Below are positions 43,022 through 53,083 of a stretch of 64,000 nucleotides of DNA, one piece after another; positions within the stretch are counted from its first letter, which is position 1, and every line of letters begins with the position of its first letter. The notes under the pieces were generated by a model. It did no database searches, was not told the origin of the DNA, and saw only the letters and a program-made list of their open reading frames with translations. Origin of the DNA: Marinactinospora thermotolerans DSM 45154. GTDB taxonomy: Bacteria > Actinomycetota > Actinomycetes > Streptosporangiales > Streptosporangiaceae. The DNA lies in contig NZ_FUWS01000010.1 in the NCBI RefSeq assembly GCF_900167435.1, forward strand, positions 213,455 to 277,454, given 5' to 3'. The translations under genes and the position numbers were made by a program.

Positions 43022-45205
43022 CTACTTCTCATAGCCCTCGGGGGCGGCGACCGTGCCGTCCGAACGGACCGTGGGGAGCTCGGCCGGAGGACGACCGCCG
43101 GGCAGCGCCGGCGGCCCCACCCTGCCCGGGGGCGTCTGCCCGTCCGCGCCCTGCTGGGCGGCCCCGCCGTCGGCCGGCGTGGCGAACCCGTAGATGCCGT
43201 CGTAGATCTCCCTGGCGACGGGGGCGGCTGCGGCACCTCCGGTTCCCCCCTGGGAGATGAACACGACCACGGCGAACTGCGGATCGTCGGCGGGCGCGTA
43301 GGAGGCGAACCAGGCCGACTCCCGCTTGCCCACGATGGTCGCCGATCCGGTCTTGCCCGCGATGGACACCTTGTCCTGCGGGAAGCCGGCGAACGCGCCC
43401 CGCGCCGTCCCCTCCTTCGGCACGTCCTCCAGGGCGTCTTGGAGGTAGGTCAGCGTCGTGTCGTCGATCGGGAGCCGACCGGCCACGACCGGCTCGATGC
43501 GCTCGACCTGGCGGCCGTCCGCGGAGACGAACGCCTTGCCCACGCGCGGCTCGTACAGCGTTCCGCCATTGGCGATGGCCGCGTACGCGCGTGCCGTCTG
43601 CAACGGGGTGACGAGCACGTCTCCCTGGCCGATGGCGAAGTTGGCCGCGTCACCGGCCCGCCAGACATGGCCCTCCAGGCACTGTTCGTGCGCGACCTTC
43701 TTGAGGTACTCGGCGTGGGCCGGGTCCTCCTTCGCCACCTCGGGGTAGCCGGTCTCGGCGCGTTTGCAGCTGTCCTCCCTGGTGGCCTCCCAGTACTCCT
43801 GTTTCCAGCGCCTGTCGGGGATGCGACCGGAGGACTCGTGCGGCAGGTCCACCCCCGTGGGCTGGCCGAACCCGAACCCCTTGGCCATCCTCGGCATCGG
43901 GTCCTTGGGGTTGGCCACCGGCCTGGTCCCCCCGTCGGCCCGCCACATGTCGTATCCGAACTGGTAGAACACCGTGTTGCAGGAGACGACGATCGCCTTG
44001 TGCAGGCTGATGCTGCCATGGGCGCTGCTCTCGTAGTTGCGAAACGCCCGGTCTCCGACGTTGATCGAGCTGGGGCAGGCGTAGGACTGCTCCAGCGGCG
44101 CGCCGTTCTCGACCGCGGCCGCGAGCGAGGCCACCTTGAACGTCGAGGCCGGCGGGTACTGCCCCTGCAACGCCCGGGAGGTCAGGGGCTCGCCGGCCTC
44201 CTTCGAGAGCAGACGGTCATAGGTCTCCTGGTCGATCCCGCCGTTCCAGACCTCGGGGTCGTAGGTGGGCACGCTGGCCATGGCGATGACGCCACCGGTG
44301 CGCACGTCCATGACCACCCCGGCCGCCGAGTCGGCCGGGTAGCCGGCCTGCTTCGCCCGTTCGATGCCCCTGGCCAGCGCCTTCTCCACGATGTCCTGGA
44401 CGTCTGCGTCGATGTGGGTCACCAGGTGCTGGCCGGGCCGGGGCGCGGACTCCGAGACGATCCCCGTGACGTTGCCGTGGTTGTCCACCGCGAAGGTGCG
44501 TACGCCCGGCTCGCCGCGCAGCCGGTCGTCGTAGACCGCCTCCAACCCGTCGCGCCCCACGCGGTCCACCCCACTGAAGCGCGCGCGCAGCTCCTCCCGC
44601 TCCTCCAGCTCCTCCTGGGTGACCGGTTGCAGGTACCCCAGCATCTGGGCGGCGTTGTCGGCACCGGGGTACTCGCGTACGGCCTGTTGCTGGGCGGAGA
44701 TCCCCGGGAACTCGTCCTGTCGTTCCATGATCTGCAGGGCCACGCGGGGCTCGACGTCCTCGGCCAGCGTGATGGGCTGGTAGGGCGATCCCGGCCAGCA
44801 GGGCCGGCTCACCGTGGGGCCGCACAGGCGTGTGCGCCCGCGGACCTCCTCGAAGGGGCGGTCGAGGATGTCGGCCACCCTGCGCAGTACCGCGTCTCCC
44901 CCGTCCTCCTGCTCCAGCAGGGCGTGGTAGTCGGCCGAGACGACCAGCTCGGTGCGGTTGCGCACGAGCGGTACCCCGGAGGCGTCGATGATCTGACCGC
45001 GCGTCGCCGGAACGATCAGGTCCTGGGTGTGGTTGGCCGCGGCCAGGCGCGCGTAGTGTTCGGCCCTGGGCACCTGGAGATACCACAGCCGGCCGGCGAG
45101 CACGGCGAACAGGCTGAGCACCAGGATCTGGGCCAGGAACAGGCCGAAACGGCCGGGCCGGCGGGCTTCGTGCCGCGCGTGAGCGGCGCGTCGTCTGGTT
45201 TTCAC
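43022..45205 (-). CDS. mrdA: Penicillin-binding protein 2 (class B transpeptidase)
   Basis: 727 residues. A short basic N-terminus and one membrane anchor (FGLFLAQILVLSLFAVLAGR) lead to the PBP dimerisation domain and then the transpeptidase: SxxK motif PPASTFKV, SxN motif VVSCNTVF and KTG motif GKTGSATIVGK. A long proline-rich tail (GGRPPAELPTVRSDG) ends it. It crosslinks peptidoglycan for lateral wall growth with RodA. Start overlaps the mreD stop by 4 bp and its stop is 9 bp before rodA. Confidence 0.97.
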   Translation of the reverse strand: MKTRRRAAHARHEARRPGRFGLFLAQILVLSLFAVLAGRLWYLQVPRAEHYARLAAANHTQDLIVPATRGQIIDASGVPLVRNRTELVVSADYHALLEQEDGGDAVLRRVADILDRPFEEVRGRTRLCGPTVSRPCWPGSPYQPITLAEDVEPRVALQIMERQDEFPGISAQQQAVREYPGADNAAQMLGYLQPVTQEELEEREELRARFSGVDRVGRDGLEAVYDDRLRGEPGVRTFAVDNHGNVTGIVSESAPRPGQHLVTHIDADVQDIVEKALARGIERAKQAGYPADSAAGVVMDVRTGGVIAMASVPTYDPEVWNGGIDQETYDRLLSKEAGEPLTSRALQGQYPPASTFKVASLAAAVENGAPLEQSYACPSSINVGDRAFRNYESSAHGSISLHKAIVVSCNTVFYQFGYDMWRADGGTRPVANPKDPMPRMAKGFGFGQPTGVDLPHESSGRIPDRRWKQEYWEATREDSCKRAETGYPEVAKEDPAHAEYLKKVAHEQCLEGHVWRAGDAANFAIGQGDVLVTPLQTARAYAAIANGGTLYEPRVGKAFVSADGRQVERIEPVVAGRLPIDDTTLTYLQDALEDVPKEGTARGAFAGFPQDKVSIAGKTGSATIVGKRESAWFASYAPADDPQFAVVVFISQGGTGGAAAAPVAREIYDGIYGFATPADGGAAQQGADGQTPPGRVGPPALPGGRPPAELPTVRSDGTVAAPEGYEK

Positions 45206-45750
45206 CTGCGGATCCTCCCTCCAGCCCAGGGGACATCGCCGATGGAGGCGTACTCGTCCCGGTCGAAGAGCCGCATCAGGCGGTTCACCGGGTAGACCAC
45301 GAACGGCGCGACGATCATGGTCAGCAGCAGGCTCAGCGGGAGGTCGTGGAGGATCGTCTCAGCGCTCACGCGAGGGTCACCGACCGCCAGGCCGACGAAG
45401 GCGTGTCCCAGGCCGACGCCCACCGTGGTCGCCGCGACCACCCCCAGGGGCCACAGCCCCGACCTCCACGAGGTGTCCCGCAGCGCTCCCACCAGATATC
45501 CGGCCACGGCCAGCACCAGCGCGTAACGTCCGATCTGGGAGTCGGCCGGCGGCAGGACGTCCACGGCGAGGCCGGCCGCGAACCCGAGGAGCGCCCCGAC
45601 CGCGGAGGAGGTGCGCAGGGCCACCACGGCCAGGACGAGGACCACCAGGTTCGGCCCCACCCCCCATGGGAACGGAATCCGGTTGACCAGGGCCGTCTGG
45701 ACCAGCACGGTGAACGCCACCAGGGCGAACGCCGTCAATCCCCGCCTCAC
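45202..45750 (-). CDS. mreD: Rod shape-determining protein MreD
   Basis: 182 residues with five to six hydrophobic helices (FALVAFTVLVQTALVN, LVVLVLAVVALRTSSAVGAL, GLAVDVLPPADSQIGRYALV). MreD is a small integral membrane part of the elongation complex linking MreB filaments to the wall synthases. It overlaps mreC and mrdA by 4 bp each, so the operon is translationally coupled. Length and topology are normal. Confidence 0.94.
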   Translation of the reverse strand: MRRGLTAFALVAFTVLVQTALVNRIPFPWGVGPNLVVLVLAVVALRTSSAVGALLGFAAGLAVDVLPPADSQIGRYALVLAVAGYLVGALRDTSWRSGLWPLGVVAATTVGVGLGHAFVGLAVGDPRVSAETILHDLPLSLLLTMIVAPFVVYPVNRLMRLFDRDEYASIGDVPWAGGRIRR

Positions 45751-46862
45751 GTCTGCTCCCCCTCCGCCGTGTCGTCGGGTCTCCCGCTCTCCCCGGGGAC
45801 CGGCCGCGCCTCCTCCAGGACCCCCTGGGGAGGAGCGGGCTCGATCGTCTCGATCGTGGAGTCCTCGTGGCCGCCCCCTCCGTCGGCGCCCGGTCGCCCG
45901 GGAATCGTCTCCCCCGGCAGCGGGACGCCCTCCTCACGCCGGGTGGGGGGCGGGACCGTCGCCTGACCGGCGAGTTCCTCCTGGGGGGTGGAGGGGGCGA
46001 GGGGTTCGCGCGGCTCGGTCTCGGGTTGCCCGACGACCACACCGACGATGTCGATGCGGCTGATGTCGACCGCGGGTGTGACGTCCGCGGTGCGGGTCAG
46101 CGCTCCGGGGGTGTCCCGGACGGAGTGGATGGTCCCGATGGGGACCCCGGGGACGAAGGGCGTGCCGTCGTGGGAGCCCAACGTGACGATGCGCTGGCCC
46201 TTCTCCACCGTCGCGCTGCCGTCCAGCAGCTCGAAACGCAACGGCGCCCCGTGGACCAGCGACCTGGATCCGCCCCTGATGACCCCGATCTCCTTGGTCT
46301 CCTCCATCCGGGCCCCCACCGCGGAGGAGCCGTCGGTGACGAGCAGGACGGTGGAGGTGCGTTCGCCCACCCCGGTGACGCGGCCGACCAGTCCCTCGCC
46401 GTTGATGACGGTCATGTTCTCGCGCACCCCGTCACGGGAGCCGACGTCCAAGACGATGTTGTCGGCGTATCCCTGGGTCGTCATCCGGGTCACCGCCTGG
46501 GCGGGAACGACCTCGTAGCCGCCCAACCCGGCCAGCCCGAACAGGCGGTCCAGCTCCGCCGCCCGGGAGGCGTCGACGTCACGGCTGCGCAGGGCGTGCA
46601 CCAGTTCCGTGTTGCGCGCCTCCAGTTCCTCGATGCGCTCACGCGCCCCGGGAGCCGTCACCAGCGCGGCATAGGCGTCGGAGACCGGCCCGGTGACCGA
46701 GGAGACCGCCGCGGAGACCGGGAGGAAGACGGCCCGCCCCGCCGCGCGGGCGCCATCGGTGACCGGGTCCTCCTCGTCCCTGGAGTCCAGTACCAGCAGG
46801 ACAACGGACACCACGACGAGCAGGCCCAGGAAGAGGCGGGAGCGGGCGTTGTCACGCAGCAT
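45747..46862 (-). CDS. mreC: Rod shape-determining protein MreC
   Basis: 371 residues. One N-terminal membrane helix (LFLGLLVVVSVVLLVLDSRD), a coiled coil (REDIEELEARNTELVHAL-like region near residues 70-100) and the beta-barrel MreC core (VVPAQAVTRMTTQGYADNIV, GLVGRVTGVGERTSTVLLVT). The C-terminal 90 residues are Pro/Glu-rich and probably disordered, longer than in E. coli. MreC links MreB to PBP2 at the cell surface. It lies 51 bp after mreB and overlaps mreD. Confidence 0.95.
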   Translation of the reverse strand: MLRDNARSRLFLGLLVVVSVVLLVLDSRDEEDPVTDGARAAGRAVFLPVSAAVSSVTGPVSDAYAALVTAPGARERIEELEARNTELVHALRSRDVDASRAAELDRLFGLAGLGGYEVVPAQAVTRMTTQGYADNIVLDVGSRDGVRENMTVINGEGLVGRVTGVGERTSTVLLVTDGSSAVGARMEETKEIGVIRGGSRSLVHGAPLRFELLDGSATVEKGQRIVTLGSHDGTPFVPGVPIGTIHSVRDTPGALTRTADVTPAVDISRIDIVGVVVGQPETEPREPLAPSTPQEELAGQATVPPPTRREEGVPLPGETIPGRPGADGGGGHEDSTIETIEPAPPQGVLEEARPVPGESGRPDDTAEGEQT

Positions 46863-46913
46863 GTCAGGGTCGCCTCCCGCTCCAGGTTTCGGTGGATCGG
46901 ATCGGCGTCATGC

Positions 46914-47948
46914 TCATCGCCGCCGTTCGGGGACCAGCACCTGGTTGAGGCGCTCGTAATCCTCGACGCAGGTGCCCGAACCGATCGCGACGGAATCGAG
47001 CGCGTTGTCGGCGATGTGGATGGGCATCCCCGTCTCGTGCCGCAGACGCTCGTCCAGGCCGCGCAGCAACGCCCCGCCCCCGGTCAGGGCGATCCCCCGG
47101 TCCATGATGTCGCCGGACAGCTCCGGCGGGCACTTGTCCAACGTCGTCCGGACCGAGTCGATGATGGTGGCGACCGGTTCCTCGATGGCCTGGCGAACGT
47201 CGGCCGCCGACAGGACCACCGTCTTGGGCAACCCGCTGACGAGGTCGCGGCCGCGCACCTCGGCGTGCGGCTCCTCGCTTCCGGTCGGGTAGACCGAGCC
47301 GATGGCGACCTTGAGCTCTTCGGCCGTGCGCTCCCCGATCATGAGGGAGTACTCCTTCTTGACGAAGGACATGATCGCCTGGTCGAGTTCGTCCCCGCCC
47401 AGGCGCATGGACTGGGAGATGACGATTCCCCCCATGGAGATGACGGCGACCTCGGTCGTGCCCCCGCCGATGTCGACGACCATGTTGCCGGTCGGTTCGT
47501 GCACGGGCAGTCCGGCGCCGATCGCGGCGGCCATGGGCTCTTCGATGATGTAGACGCGGCGTGCTCCGGCCTGGTACCCGGCCTCCTTGACGGCACGGTG
47601 CTCCACGGAGGTGATGCCGCTGGGAACGGCCACGACGATGCGCGGTTTGGCGAAGTGGCGTCGTCGGTGGATCTTCTGGATGAAGTAGCGCAGCATGCGC
47701 TCGGTGATCTCGAAGTCGGCGATGACGCCGTCCTTCAAGGGGCGCACGGCGATGATGTTGTTCGGCGTACGGCCGATCATCTGCTTGGCGTCGATGCCGA
47801 CGGCGACGATCTTGCCGGTCGAGGTGTTCAGGGCGACGACCGAGGGCTCGTTGAGAACGATTCCCCGACCTCGCACATACACCAGCGTGTTCGCCGTACC
47901 GAGATCGACCGCCATGTCACGGCCGAGAAAAGCAAGGTTATTGGTCAT
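46914..47948 (-). CDS. mreB: Actin-like rod shape-determining protein MreB
   Basis: 344 residues, standard length. The actin-fold phosphate loops are [17 protein letters not shown] near residue 15 and [20 protein letters not shown] near 160; [16 protein letters not shown] is the adenosine motif. It forms membrane-attached filaments that place wall synthesis. It heads the mre operon. The 230-bp gap upstream holds the ndk terminator and presumably the mre promoter. Presence of mreB in a probably mycelial organism suggests a role in spore or aerial wall formation, as known for Streptomyces; this is inference. Confidence 0.97.
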   Translation of the reverse strand: MTNNLAFLGRDMAVDLGTANTLVYVRGRGIVLNEPSVVALNTSTGKIVAVGIDAKQMIGRTPNNIIAVRPLKDGVIADFEITERMLRYFIQKIHRRRHFAKPRIVVAVPSGITSVEHRAVKEAGYQAGARRVYIIEEPMAAAIGAGLPVHEPTGNMVVDIGGGTTEVAVISMGGIVISQSMRLGGDELDQAIMSFVKKEYSLMIGERTAEELKVAIGSVYPTGSEEPHAEVRGRDLVSGLPKTVVLSAADVRQAIEEPVATIIDSVRTTLDKCPPELSGDIMDRGIALTGGGALLRGLDERLRHETGMPIHIADNALDSVAIGSGTCVEDYERLNQVLVPERRR

Positions 47949-48122
47949 GAAACGTCCTCAGCGGCGCCAATCGGGTGCTGCCTACCCGGGGCGGTCGATA
48001 CGGTGCCGATCAGCATGGAAGCGGATCGAGTTACCCGTATCGTAACGCTCAGCAGTTGCATCGTTACGCAAACACACCGATTGGGTCACCGCGAGAGGAC
48101 GTAATCGCGATGGCGGCGGGTC

Positions 48123-48170
48123 CTTCGGTGGGGGTTCGGCGTGCCGCGGCACGCCGAACCCCCACCGAAG
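48123..48170 (-). terminator. Very strong hairpin downstream of ndk
   Basis: A perfect 23-bp inverted repeat with a 2-nt centre starts 9 bp past the ndk stop. It should separate the folC-ndk unit from mreB. Confidence 0.85.
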
Positions 48171-48178
48171 CCGGGCGA

Positions 48179-48586
48179 TCAGGCCAGCTCGGGGAAGAAG
48201 AGCTTGATCTCGCGCTCGGCGGAGTAGGTGGAGTCCGAACCGTGCACGATGTTCTGCTGGACCTCCAGGGCGTAGTCGCCGCGGATCGTGCCGGGGGCCG
48301 CCGCCACCGGGTCGGTGGCTCCGGCCAGGGCGCGGAAGGCCTCGACCGCGCGCTCCCCCTCGACGACCATCGCGACGAGCGGCCCGCCGGTGATGAACTC
48401 GACCAGCGACTCGAAGAACGGCCGGGAGGCGTGCTCCTCGTAGTGGGCCTTGGCCGTGTCGGCGTCGAGCGTGCGCATGTTCATGGCGGTGATCTTCAGG
48501 CCCTTGCGCTCGATGCGCGCGATCACGTCACCGATGATGTTGCGTCGCACGCCGTCGGGCTTGATCAGGACAAGGGTGCGCTCCAC
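48179..48586 (-). CDS. ndk: Nucleoside diphosphate kinase
   Basis: 135 residues. It transfers the gamma phosphate from ATP to NDPs through a phosphohistidine. Motifs are [17 protein letters not shown] at the N-terminus and the active-site His in NIVHGSDS near residue 117. The GTG at 48586 is chosen because AGGAGAG lies just upstream and it gives the standard length. It follows DUF4233 after 155 bp and is followed by a long perfect hairpin. Confidence 0.98.
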   Translation of the reverse strand: MERTLVLIKPDGVRRNIIGDVIARIERKGLKITAMNMRTLDADTAKAHYEEHASRPFFESLVEFITGGPLVAMVVEGERAVEAFRALAGATDPVAAAPGTIRGDYALEVQQNIVHGSDSTYSAEREIKLFFPELA

Positions 48587-48741
48587 GATGGTTCTCTCCT
48601 CGGCAGGTAGACGTCGATGCGTGGATTCGGGGGTTTCGATACTTCCCAATGCGGGAACCCACCTCCGGCCGTGCGACACCCTATCGGCTCCGCCCCCACA
48701 CCACCCGCGTGACAAGGGATCCCGCTCCGCCGCGGAAAGGG

Positions 48742-49143
48742 TCAGGAAGGACGTGGAGCACCGGGCTCGCCGGTTACGGACGGCCCCGAAGCCGCCGCCT
48801 GACCTGCCTGATGGGCCGCGTAAGCCGCCTGCATCGCGTCGGTGCGTCGCCCCAGGAGCACGCCCGCCACCCACAGTCCCACGAACACCACCCCCAGGAA
48901 GAGCAGCCCGTCGACCAGGAAACCGCTGAGGAGGAGAAGCCCCTGCAGGACGCAGGCCGCGTAGAACCCCCAGCGGCGGCGCTGGAGGAAGGCCAGCACC
49001 AGCGCGGCGAAGGCCAGGCCACCCCAGACGCCCCCGGCCAGGGCCGGGGGATGGTCGCTGATCTGGATCGCGACGGGAACCGCGAGCCCGATGACGATGA
49101 CCTCGAAGGCCAGGACGACGGCGCAGATGGTACGCAACTTCAC
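48742..49143 (-). CDS. DUF4233 membrane protein
   Basis: 133 residues with about four hydrophobic helices ([76 protein letters not shown]). The tail is Ala/Gly-rich. This small family is found almost only in actinobacteria directly downstream of folC and upstream of ndk, as here; its role is unknown. The GTG start overlaps the folC stop by 4 bp, so the two are translationally coupled. Confidence 0.9.
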   Translation of the reverse strand: MKLRTICAVVLAFEVIVIGLAVPVAIQISDHPPALAGGVWGGLAFAALVLAFLQRRRWGFYAACVLQGLLLLSGFLVDGLLFLGVVFVGLWVAGVLLGRRTDAMQAAYAAHQAGQAAASGPSVTGEPGAPRPS

Positions 49144-50510
49144 TGCCTCTCAGAGGACGCGGAGGGGCCGCCGGAAGCGCCCTTGAACAGGTGCTGGGCG
49201 TCCCCGGCGGTGACCACGGAACCGGTGATGAGCACACCCGCCCCGCCGAACTCCCCCGTCTGTTCCGCCAGCGTGACCGCCAGGTCGATCGCGTCGTCGA
49301 GCCGTCCGGCGAGATGGACCCGTTCGGCGCCGAAGACCTCCTCGGCGAGCTGCTTGAGTTCCTCCGGCGCGAGGCTGCGCGGCGAGGAGTTCCGGGTGAC
49401 CACGACCTCGCTGAGCACCGGCTCAAGCGGACCGAGAATGCCCTCGATGTCCTTGTCCGCCATGATGGCGACGACCCCCACCAGCCGGGTGAAGGTGAAC
49501 GCCTCCTCCACCGCGCGGACCGTCGCGGCCATGCCGGCCGGATTGTGCGCGGCGTCGACGAGCACGGTGGGGCTACGCCGTACGACCTCCAGACGGCCCG
49601 GCGAGCTGACACCGCCCAGGGCGGCGCGCACCAGTTCGGTGTCGAGCTGCTCGTCACCGTCGCTCGGGGCGGCGAACGCCTCGACCGCGGCGACCGCCAC
49701 CGCGGCGTTGTTCGCCTGGTGCTCGCCGAACAGCGGCAGGAAGACACCCTCGTAGGAGCCGCGCAGGCCCTTGAGGTCGAGCTGCTGACCGCCCACCGCG
49801 ATGTCACGGTGGACGACGCCGAACTCCATTCCCTCCCGGGCCACCCGCGCGTCGACCTCGACGGCACGGCGCAACAACACCTCGGCCGCCGCGACCTGCT
49901 GCTGGGCCAGGACCGCGACGGAGCCCGGCTTGATGATGCCGGACTTCTCCTCGGCGATGCCCTCGACGGTGTCGGACAGGTAGTCGGTGTGGTCGAGGCC
50001 GATCGGGGTGATGACCGCGACGTCGGCGTCGATGACGTTGGTGGCGTCCCAGGTGCCTCCGAGGCCCACCTCGATGACCGCCACGTCCACCGGCGCGTCG
50101 GCGAAGGCCGCGTAGGCCATGGCGGTGAGGATCTCGAAGAACGACAGGGGGACCTCGTTGCCGGCGTCCACCATCTCCACGTAGGGCAGGATGTCGGTGT
50201 AGGTCTCGACGAAACGCTGTTCGGAGATGGGCTCGCCGTCGATGACGATCCGTTCTCGGATGGTCGTCAGGTGCGGGCTGGTGTAGCGCCCCACGCGCAG
50301 GTGCCGTTCGCGCAGCAGCGCGTCGATCATGCGCGCGGTGCTGGTCTTGCCGTTCGTCCCGGTCACGTGGATGGTCCGGTAGTTGCGCTGTGGCTCGCCC
50401 AGGAGGTCCATCAGCGCGCGGATACGGTCCAGCGTCGGATGGATGAGCGATTCGCCGGCGCGGGCCATGATGGCCGCTTCGACGGCTGCGTAGTCGGAGG
50501 TCGAGGTCAC
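49140..50510 (-). CDS. folC: Bifunctional folylpolyglutamate/dihydrofolate synthase
   Basis: About 456 residues. It adds glutamate to dihydropteroate or folates in an ATP-dependent Mur-ligase-type reaction. The P-loop is [14 protein letters not shown] near residue 46, the omega-loop region [14 protein letters not shown], and the C-terminal [14 protein letters not shown] motif. An open frame extends to 50645, but that part crosses the terminator hairpin of the upstream gene, so the GTG at 50510 is preferred. It overlaps DUF4233 by 4 bp. The gene that normally precedes it in actinobacteria, valS, is absent here. Confidence 0.95.
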   Translation of the reverse strand: MTSTSDYAAVEAAIMARAGESLIHPTLDRIRALMDLLGEPQRNYRTIHVTGTNGKTSTARMIDALLRERHLRVGRYTSPHLTTIRERIVIDGEPISEQRFVETYTDILPYVEMVDAGNEVPLSFFEILTAMAYAAFADAPVDVAVIEVGLGGTWDATNVIDADVAVITPIGLDHTDYLSDTVEGIAEEKSGIIKPGSVAVLAQQQVAAAEVLLRRAVEVDARVAREGMEFGVVHRDIAVGGQQLDLKGLRGSYEGVFLPLFGEHQANNAAVAVAAVEAFAAPSDGDEQLDTELVRAALGGVSSPGRLEVVRRSPTVLVDAAHNPAGMAATVRAVEEAFTFTRLVGVVAIMADKDIEGILGPLEPVLSEVVVTRNSSPRSLAPEELKQLAEEVFGAERVHLAGRLDDAIDLAVTLAEQTGEFGGAGVLITGSVVTAGDAQHLFKGASGGPSASSERQ

Positions 50511-50606
50511 GGTCTTCCGAAGGTCGAGGTCGGTGGAGATCCACTCCGAGTCTATGTCCTGGTCCGCGGCTGCCCCGTCCGGCCCGCTGGAGGTGGGTGC
50601 GACGCG

Positions 50607-50641
50607 GCGTGGCCCGCCGTCTCCGGGACGGCGGGCCACGC
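50607..50641 (-). terminator. Hairpin between the LVIVD gene and folC
   Basis: Perfect 14-bp stem (GCGTGGCCCGCCGT) with a 7-nt loop, 17 bp past the LVIVD gene stop. It argues that folC has its own promoter. Confidence 0.8.
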
Positions 50642-50657
50642 TCAACGGACTCGGGTC

Positions 50658-52112
50658 CTACCCTCTACCCGGCTTGTAGTGGGGCTGGGTCTGCGGGTTG
50701 AACTCGGTGTACTCCACCTTCTCCGCCTGCTTGAGGCGTCGGTCCTCCACCTTCAAGACGTCCAGTCCCTTCTGGATGTCGGAGGAGTAGATGTAGCCGT
50801 TGTAGTAGTAGGCCGACCAGGAACCGCCCATGCTGAGCTGCTCGGAGAGCGGGCCACGGTCGAAGTAGCCGATCTCCCTGGCCCGGGCCGGGTTGTTGAA
50901 GTCGATGATCGACACGCCGCCCTGGTACCACGACTGCACGAAGTAGTCCTTGCCCTGGACGGGGATCAGCGACCCGTTGTGCGCGACGCAGTTCTCGTTG
51001 GCGCCCTGCAGACGCGGGATCTTGTAGTACCCGGCGAAGTTCAGCTCCGGGTCGTTGGCTCCCGGACCGATCCTGCCCTTCAGGGTGAAGATCGCGTTCG
51101 CCCCGTGTTCCGGTGCGGTCTGATCGGTGCAGGTCGCCGCGCCCCCGCCACCGAGCTCGTCGGTGAAGATCACCTTCTTGCCGTCGTTGCTGAAGGTCGC
51201 GGAGTGCCAGAACGCGAAGTTCTCGTCCTGCACCCTCTCCACCACGACCGGTTCGACCGGGTCGCTGATGTCCATGAGGATTCCGTCACCCATGCAGGCG
51301 CCGGCGGCGATGTCGCGTTCGGGGTAGACCGTGATGTCGTGGCAGCCCTGGGTCGGCCGGGACAGGCCGGGCTGGTCGTGGTTGCCGCCGTCCGGGAACA
51401 GGACGGGCTCGTTGACGATCGCGGCCGAGGCCGGGTCGTCGAGCGGCACCTCGATGATCGCGATCTTGTCGTGCGGAGGCTGGCAGTTCGGGAAGTTCGC
51501 CGAGGGAGCGTAGGAGGAGACGTAGAGGTAGTCGGTCTTGCCGTCCTCGCCGGGAACCAGCGTGTGGGTGTGCGAACCACAGTCCGTACGCACGGCGGCC
51601 ACGTACTGCGGTGCGCTCTTGTCGGAGATGTCGAAGATCCGGATGCCCTCGAAGGCGTCGGCGTTGCCGGCGTTGCTCGCCGGGCTTCCGCAGTTCTCGT
51701 CGGCCCGGGGATAGTCGACGGAGAAGTAGAGCAGGTCCCCGCTGACGGAGATGTCCCCCTGTCCCCCTTCACACAGCACCTTGCTGACGATGCCGGGCTC
51801 GGTCGGGTCGGAGATGTCGTAAATGACAAAACCGTTGTAATTGCCGTCGATGACGTAGTCACCGGTGAAGGCGAGATCGGTGTTGTAAGCGGCCTGAGTG
51901 TCGAACGGTGCGGGCTTGGGGACGTTCGCGACATGGGTGATGTTGTCGCTCATCACGACTTCACCGATGCCGGGAAGCTCATCGGCGGCCGCGGGAACGG
52001 CGCCGAGCGAGGTGGTCAACGCCAGGGTCACCGCACCGGCGAGTGCGCCGGTACGCCAGAGCCCTCGGGTCCGGGGCGCGCGTCCTGTGGACGGCCCGGG
52101 GGATGTCGGCAT
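50658..52112 (-). CDS. Secreted LVIVD-repeat beta-propeller protein
   Basis: 484 residues. A signal peptide is present (LWRTGALAGAVTLALTTSLG, cleavage near AAA-D). The rest is a beta-propeller of LVIVD-type repeats, with the recurring phrase F/Y-x-I-x-D-I-S-D (GFVIYDISDPTEPGIVSKVL, IRIFDISDKSAPQYVAAVRT, ILMDISDPVEPVVVERVQDE). His-rich surface segments occur (GSHTHTLVPGEDG, GGNHDQPG). ATG 52112 has AGAGGAG upstream. Divergent from a DUF305 lipoprotein gene. The function is unknown; the arrangement suggests an extracellular partner of the DUF305 protein. Confidence 0.85.
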   Translation of the reverse strand: MPTSPGPSTGRAPRTRGLWRTGALAGAVTLALTTSLGAVPAAADELPGIGEVVMSDNITHVANVPKPAPFDTQAAYNTDLAFTGDYVIDGNYNGFVIYDISDPTEPGIVSKVLCEGGQGDISVSGDLLYFSVDYPRADENCGSPASNAGNADAFEGIRIFDISDKSAPQYVAAVRTDCGSHTHTLVPGEDGKTDYLYVSSYAPSANFPNCQPPHDKIAIIEVPLDDPASAAIVNEPVLFPDGGNHDQPGLSRPTQGCHDITVYPERDIAAGACMGDGILMDISDPVEPVVVERVQDENFAFWHSATFSNDGKKVIFTDELGGGGAATCTDQTAPEHGANAIFTLKGRIGPGANDPELNFAGYYKIPRLQGANENCVAHNGSLIPVQGKDYFVQSWYQGGVSIIDFNNPARAREIGYFDRGPLSEQLSMGGSWSAYYYNGYIYSSDIQKGLDVLKVEDRRLKQAEKVEYTEFNPQTQPHYKPGRG

Positions 52113-52358
52113 GTGCTCTCCTCTTCCGATGCACACCGGAAAATACCGCGAAGATACATAGCGGCATCGACCATTGCATAGAGGTTGAGAATCACTAAAA
52201 CCACTCACTCAGCTATTAACGCAGATCAAACGTCATAAATACATACAGTCACCGGTTCCGGGGGAGACCGGTACTGGACAGGACGCCGCTCAAGTGAGTA
52301 GACAGGCGCCGACGGGCGTTCCCATGGGCGTCCGGCCCACCCGACGGAAGGAGCACCC

Positions 52359-53051
52359 ATGCGGCGTTGGCTTGCCGTGGTAGGAGGAACCATCCTGGTG
52401 GTCCTCGCGTCCGCCTGCGCCCAGGAGACTCCTCCCGTGTCCGACGGCACCCCGGTGCTCGCTCCCGGGGCCCCCGGGGAGTCGGCCTCTCCCGCCACCG
52501 AGGAACAGATCGCCGACGCCACCGCCGGCGTGCGACACAACGAGGCCGACGTGGAGTACGTGCGCAAGATGATCGCCCACCACGAACAGGCATTGGAGAT
52601 GACCGCTCTGGTGGAGGGGCGGGCCCGGCTCGAGGAGATCGAGGGGATCGCCGGCCGCATCTCCGCCGCCCAGGGGCCCGAGATCGAAGCGATGCAGAGC
52701 TGGCTGGAGATCAACGTCCACGGCCCCGCCCGCGGTAACCCCGCCCACCAGGACTACTGCGGCCTGGAGGGCGAGGACTCCCACCACGGGGGAGTCTGCG
52801 CGCCGGTGGACCACGCCGACATGCCCGGCATGGCGACCCCCGACCAGCTCGCCGAACTCGAGGCCGCCGAGGGCCGGGAGTTCGACGAGCTGTTCGTGGA
52901 ACTGATGACCGCGCACCACGAGGGCGCGATCAGCATGGCCGAAGAGGTGCTCGGCGACGGCGAGAACCCCGTGGTCAACCAGATGGCCTCCGACGTCATC
53001 GTCGAGCAGCGGGCCGAGATCGAGCGCATGGCCGAGGTCGTCTCCGACTAG
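52359..53051 (+). CDS. DUF305 domain lipoprotein
   Basis: 230 residues. A lipoprotein signal ends in LASAC near residue 20, so it should be anchored outside the membrane. Two DUF305 halves follow, each with paired His and a Met/Asp/Glu pattern (YVRKMIAHHEQALEMTALVE and LMTAHHEGAISMAEEVLGDG), consistent with a four-helix metal-binding bundle of ferritin-like type. A loop of His and Asp (EDSHHGGVCAPVDHADMPGM) lies between. GGAAGGAGC precedes ATG. Known members have been linked to copper in places; no metal is assigned here. It is divergent from the LVIVD-propeller gene over 246 bp. Confidence 0.9.
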   Translation: MRRWLAVVGGTILVVLASACAQETPPVSDGTPVLAPGAPGESASPATEEQIADATAGVRHNEADVEYVRKMIAHHEQALEMTALVEGRARLEEIEGIAGRISAAQGPEIEAMQSWLEINVHGPARGNPAHQDYCGLEGEDSHHGGVCAPVDHADMPGMATPDQLAELEAAEGREFDELFVELMTAHHEGAISMAEEVLGDGENPVVNQMASDVIVEQRAEIERMAEVVSD

Positions 53052-53083
53052 GCCGGCTCCCCGCGGACCCGCGGCTGCGCCGA

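Noticed and set aside
42050..45295. Very long plus-strand open frame (over 1000 codons) opposite mrdA and rodA
   Set aside because: It mirrors the codon structure of the real minus-strand mre operon, has no family motif, and is typical of antisense frames in high-GC DNA. The same reasoning removes the long antisense frames at 49191-52181, 45867-48104 and 15089-17644.
50511..50645. Longer folC starting at 50645
   Set aside because: It would begin at a TTG and include the terminator hairpin of the upstream gene; the added residues are not like the family.
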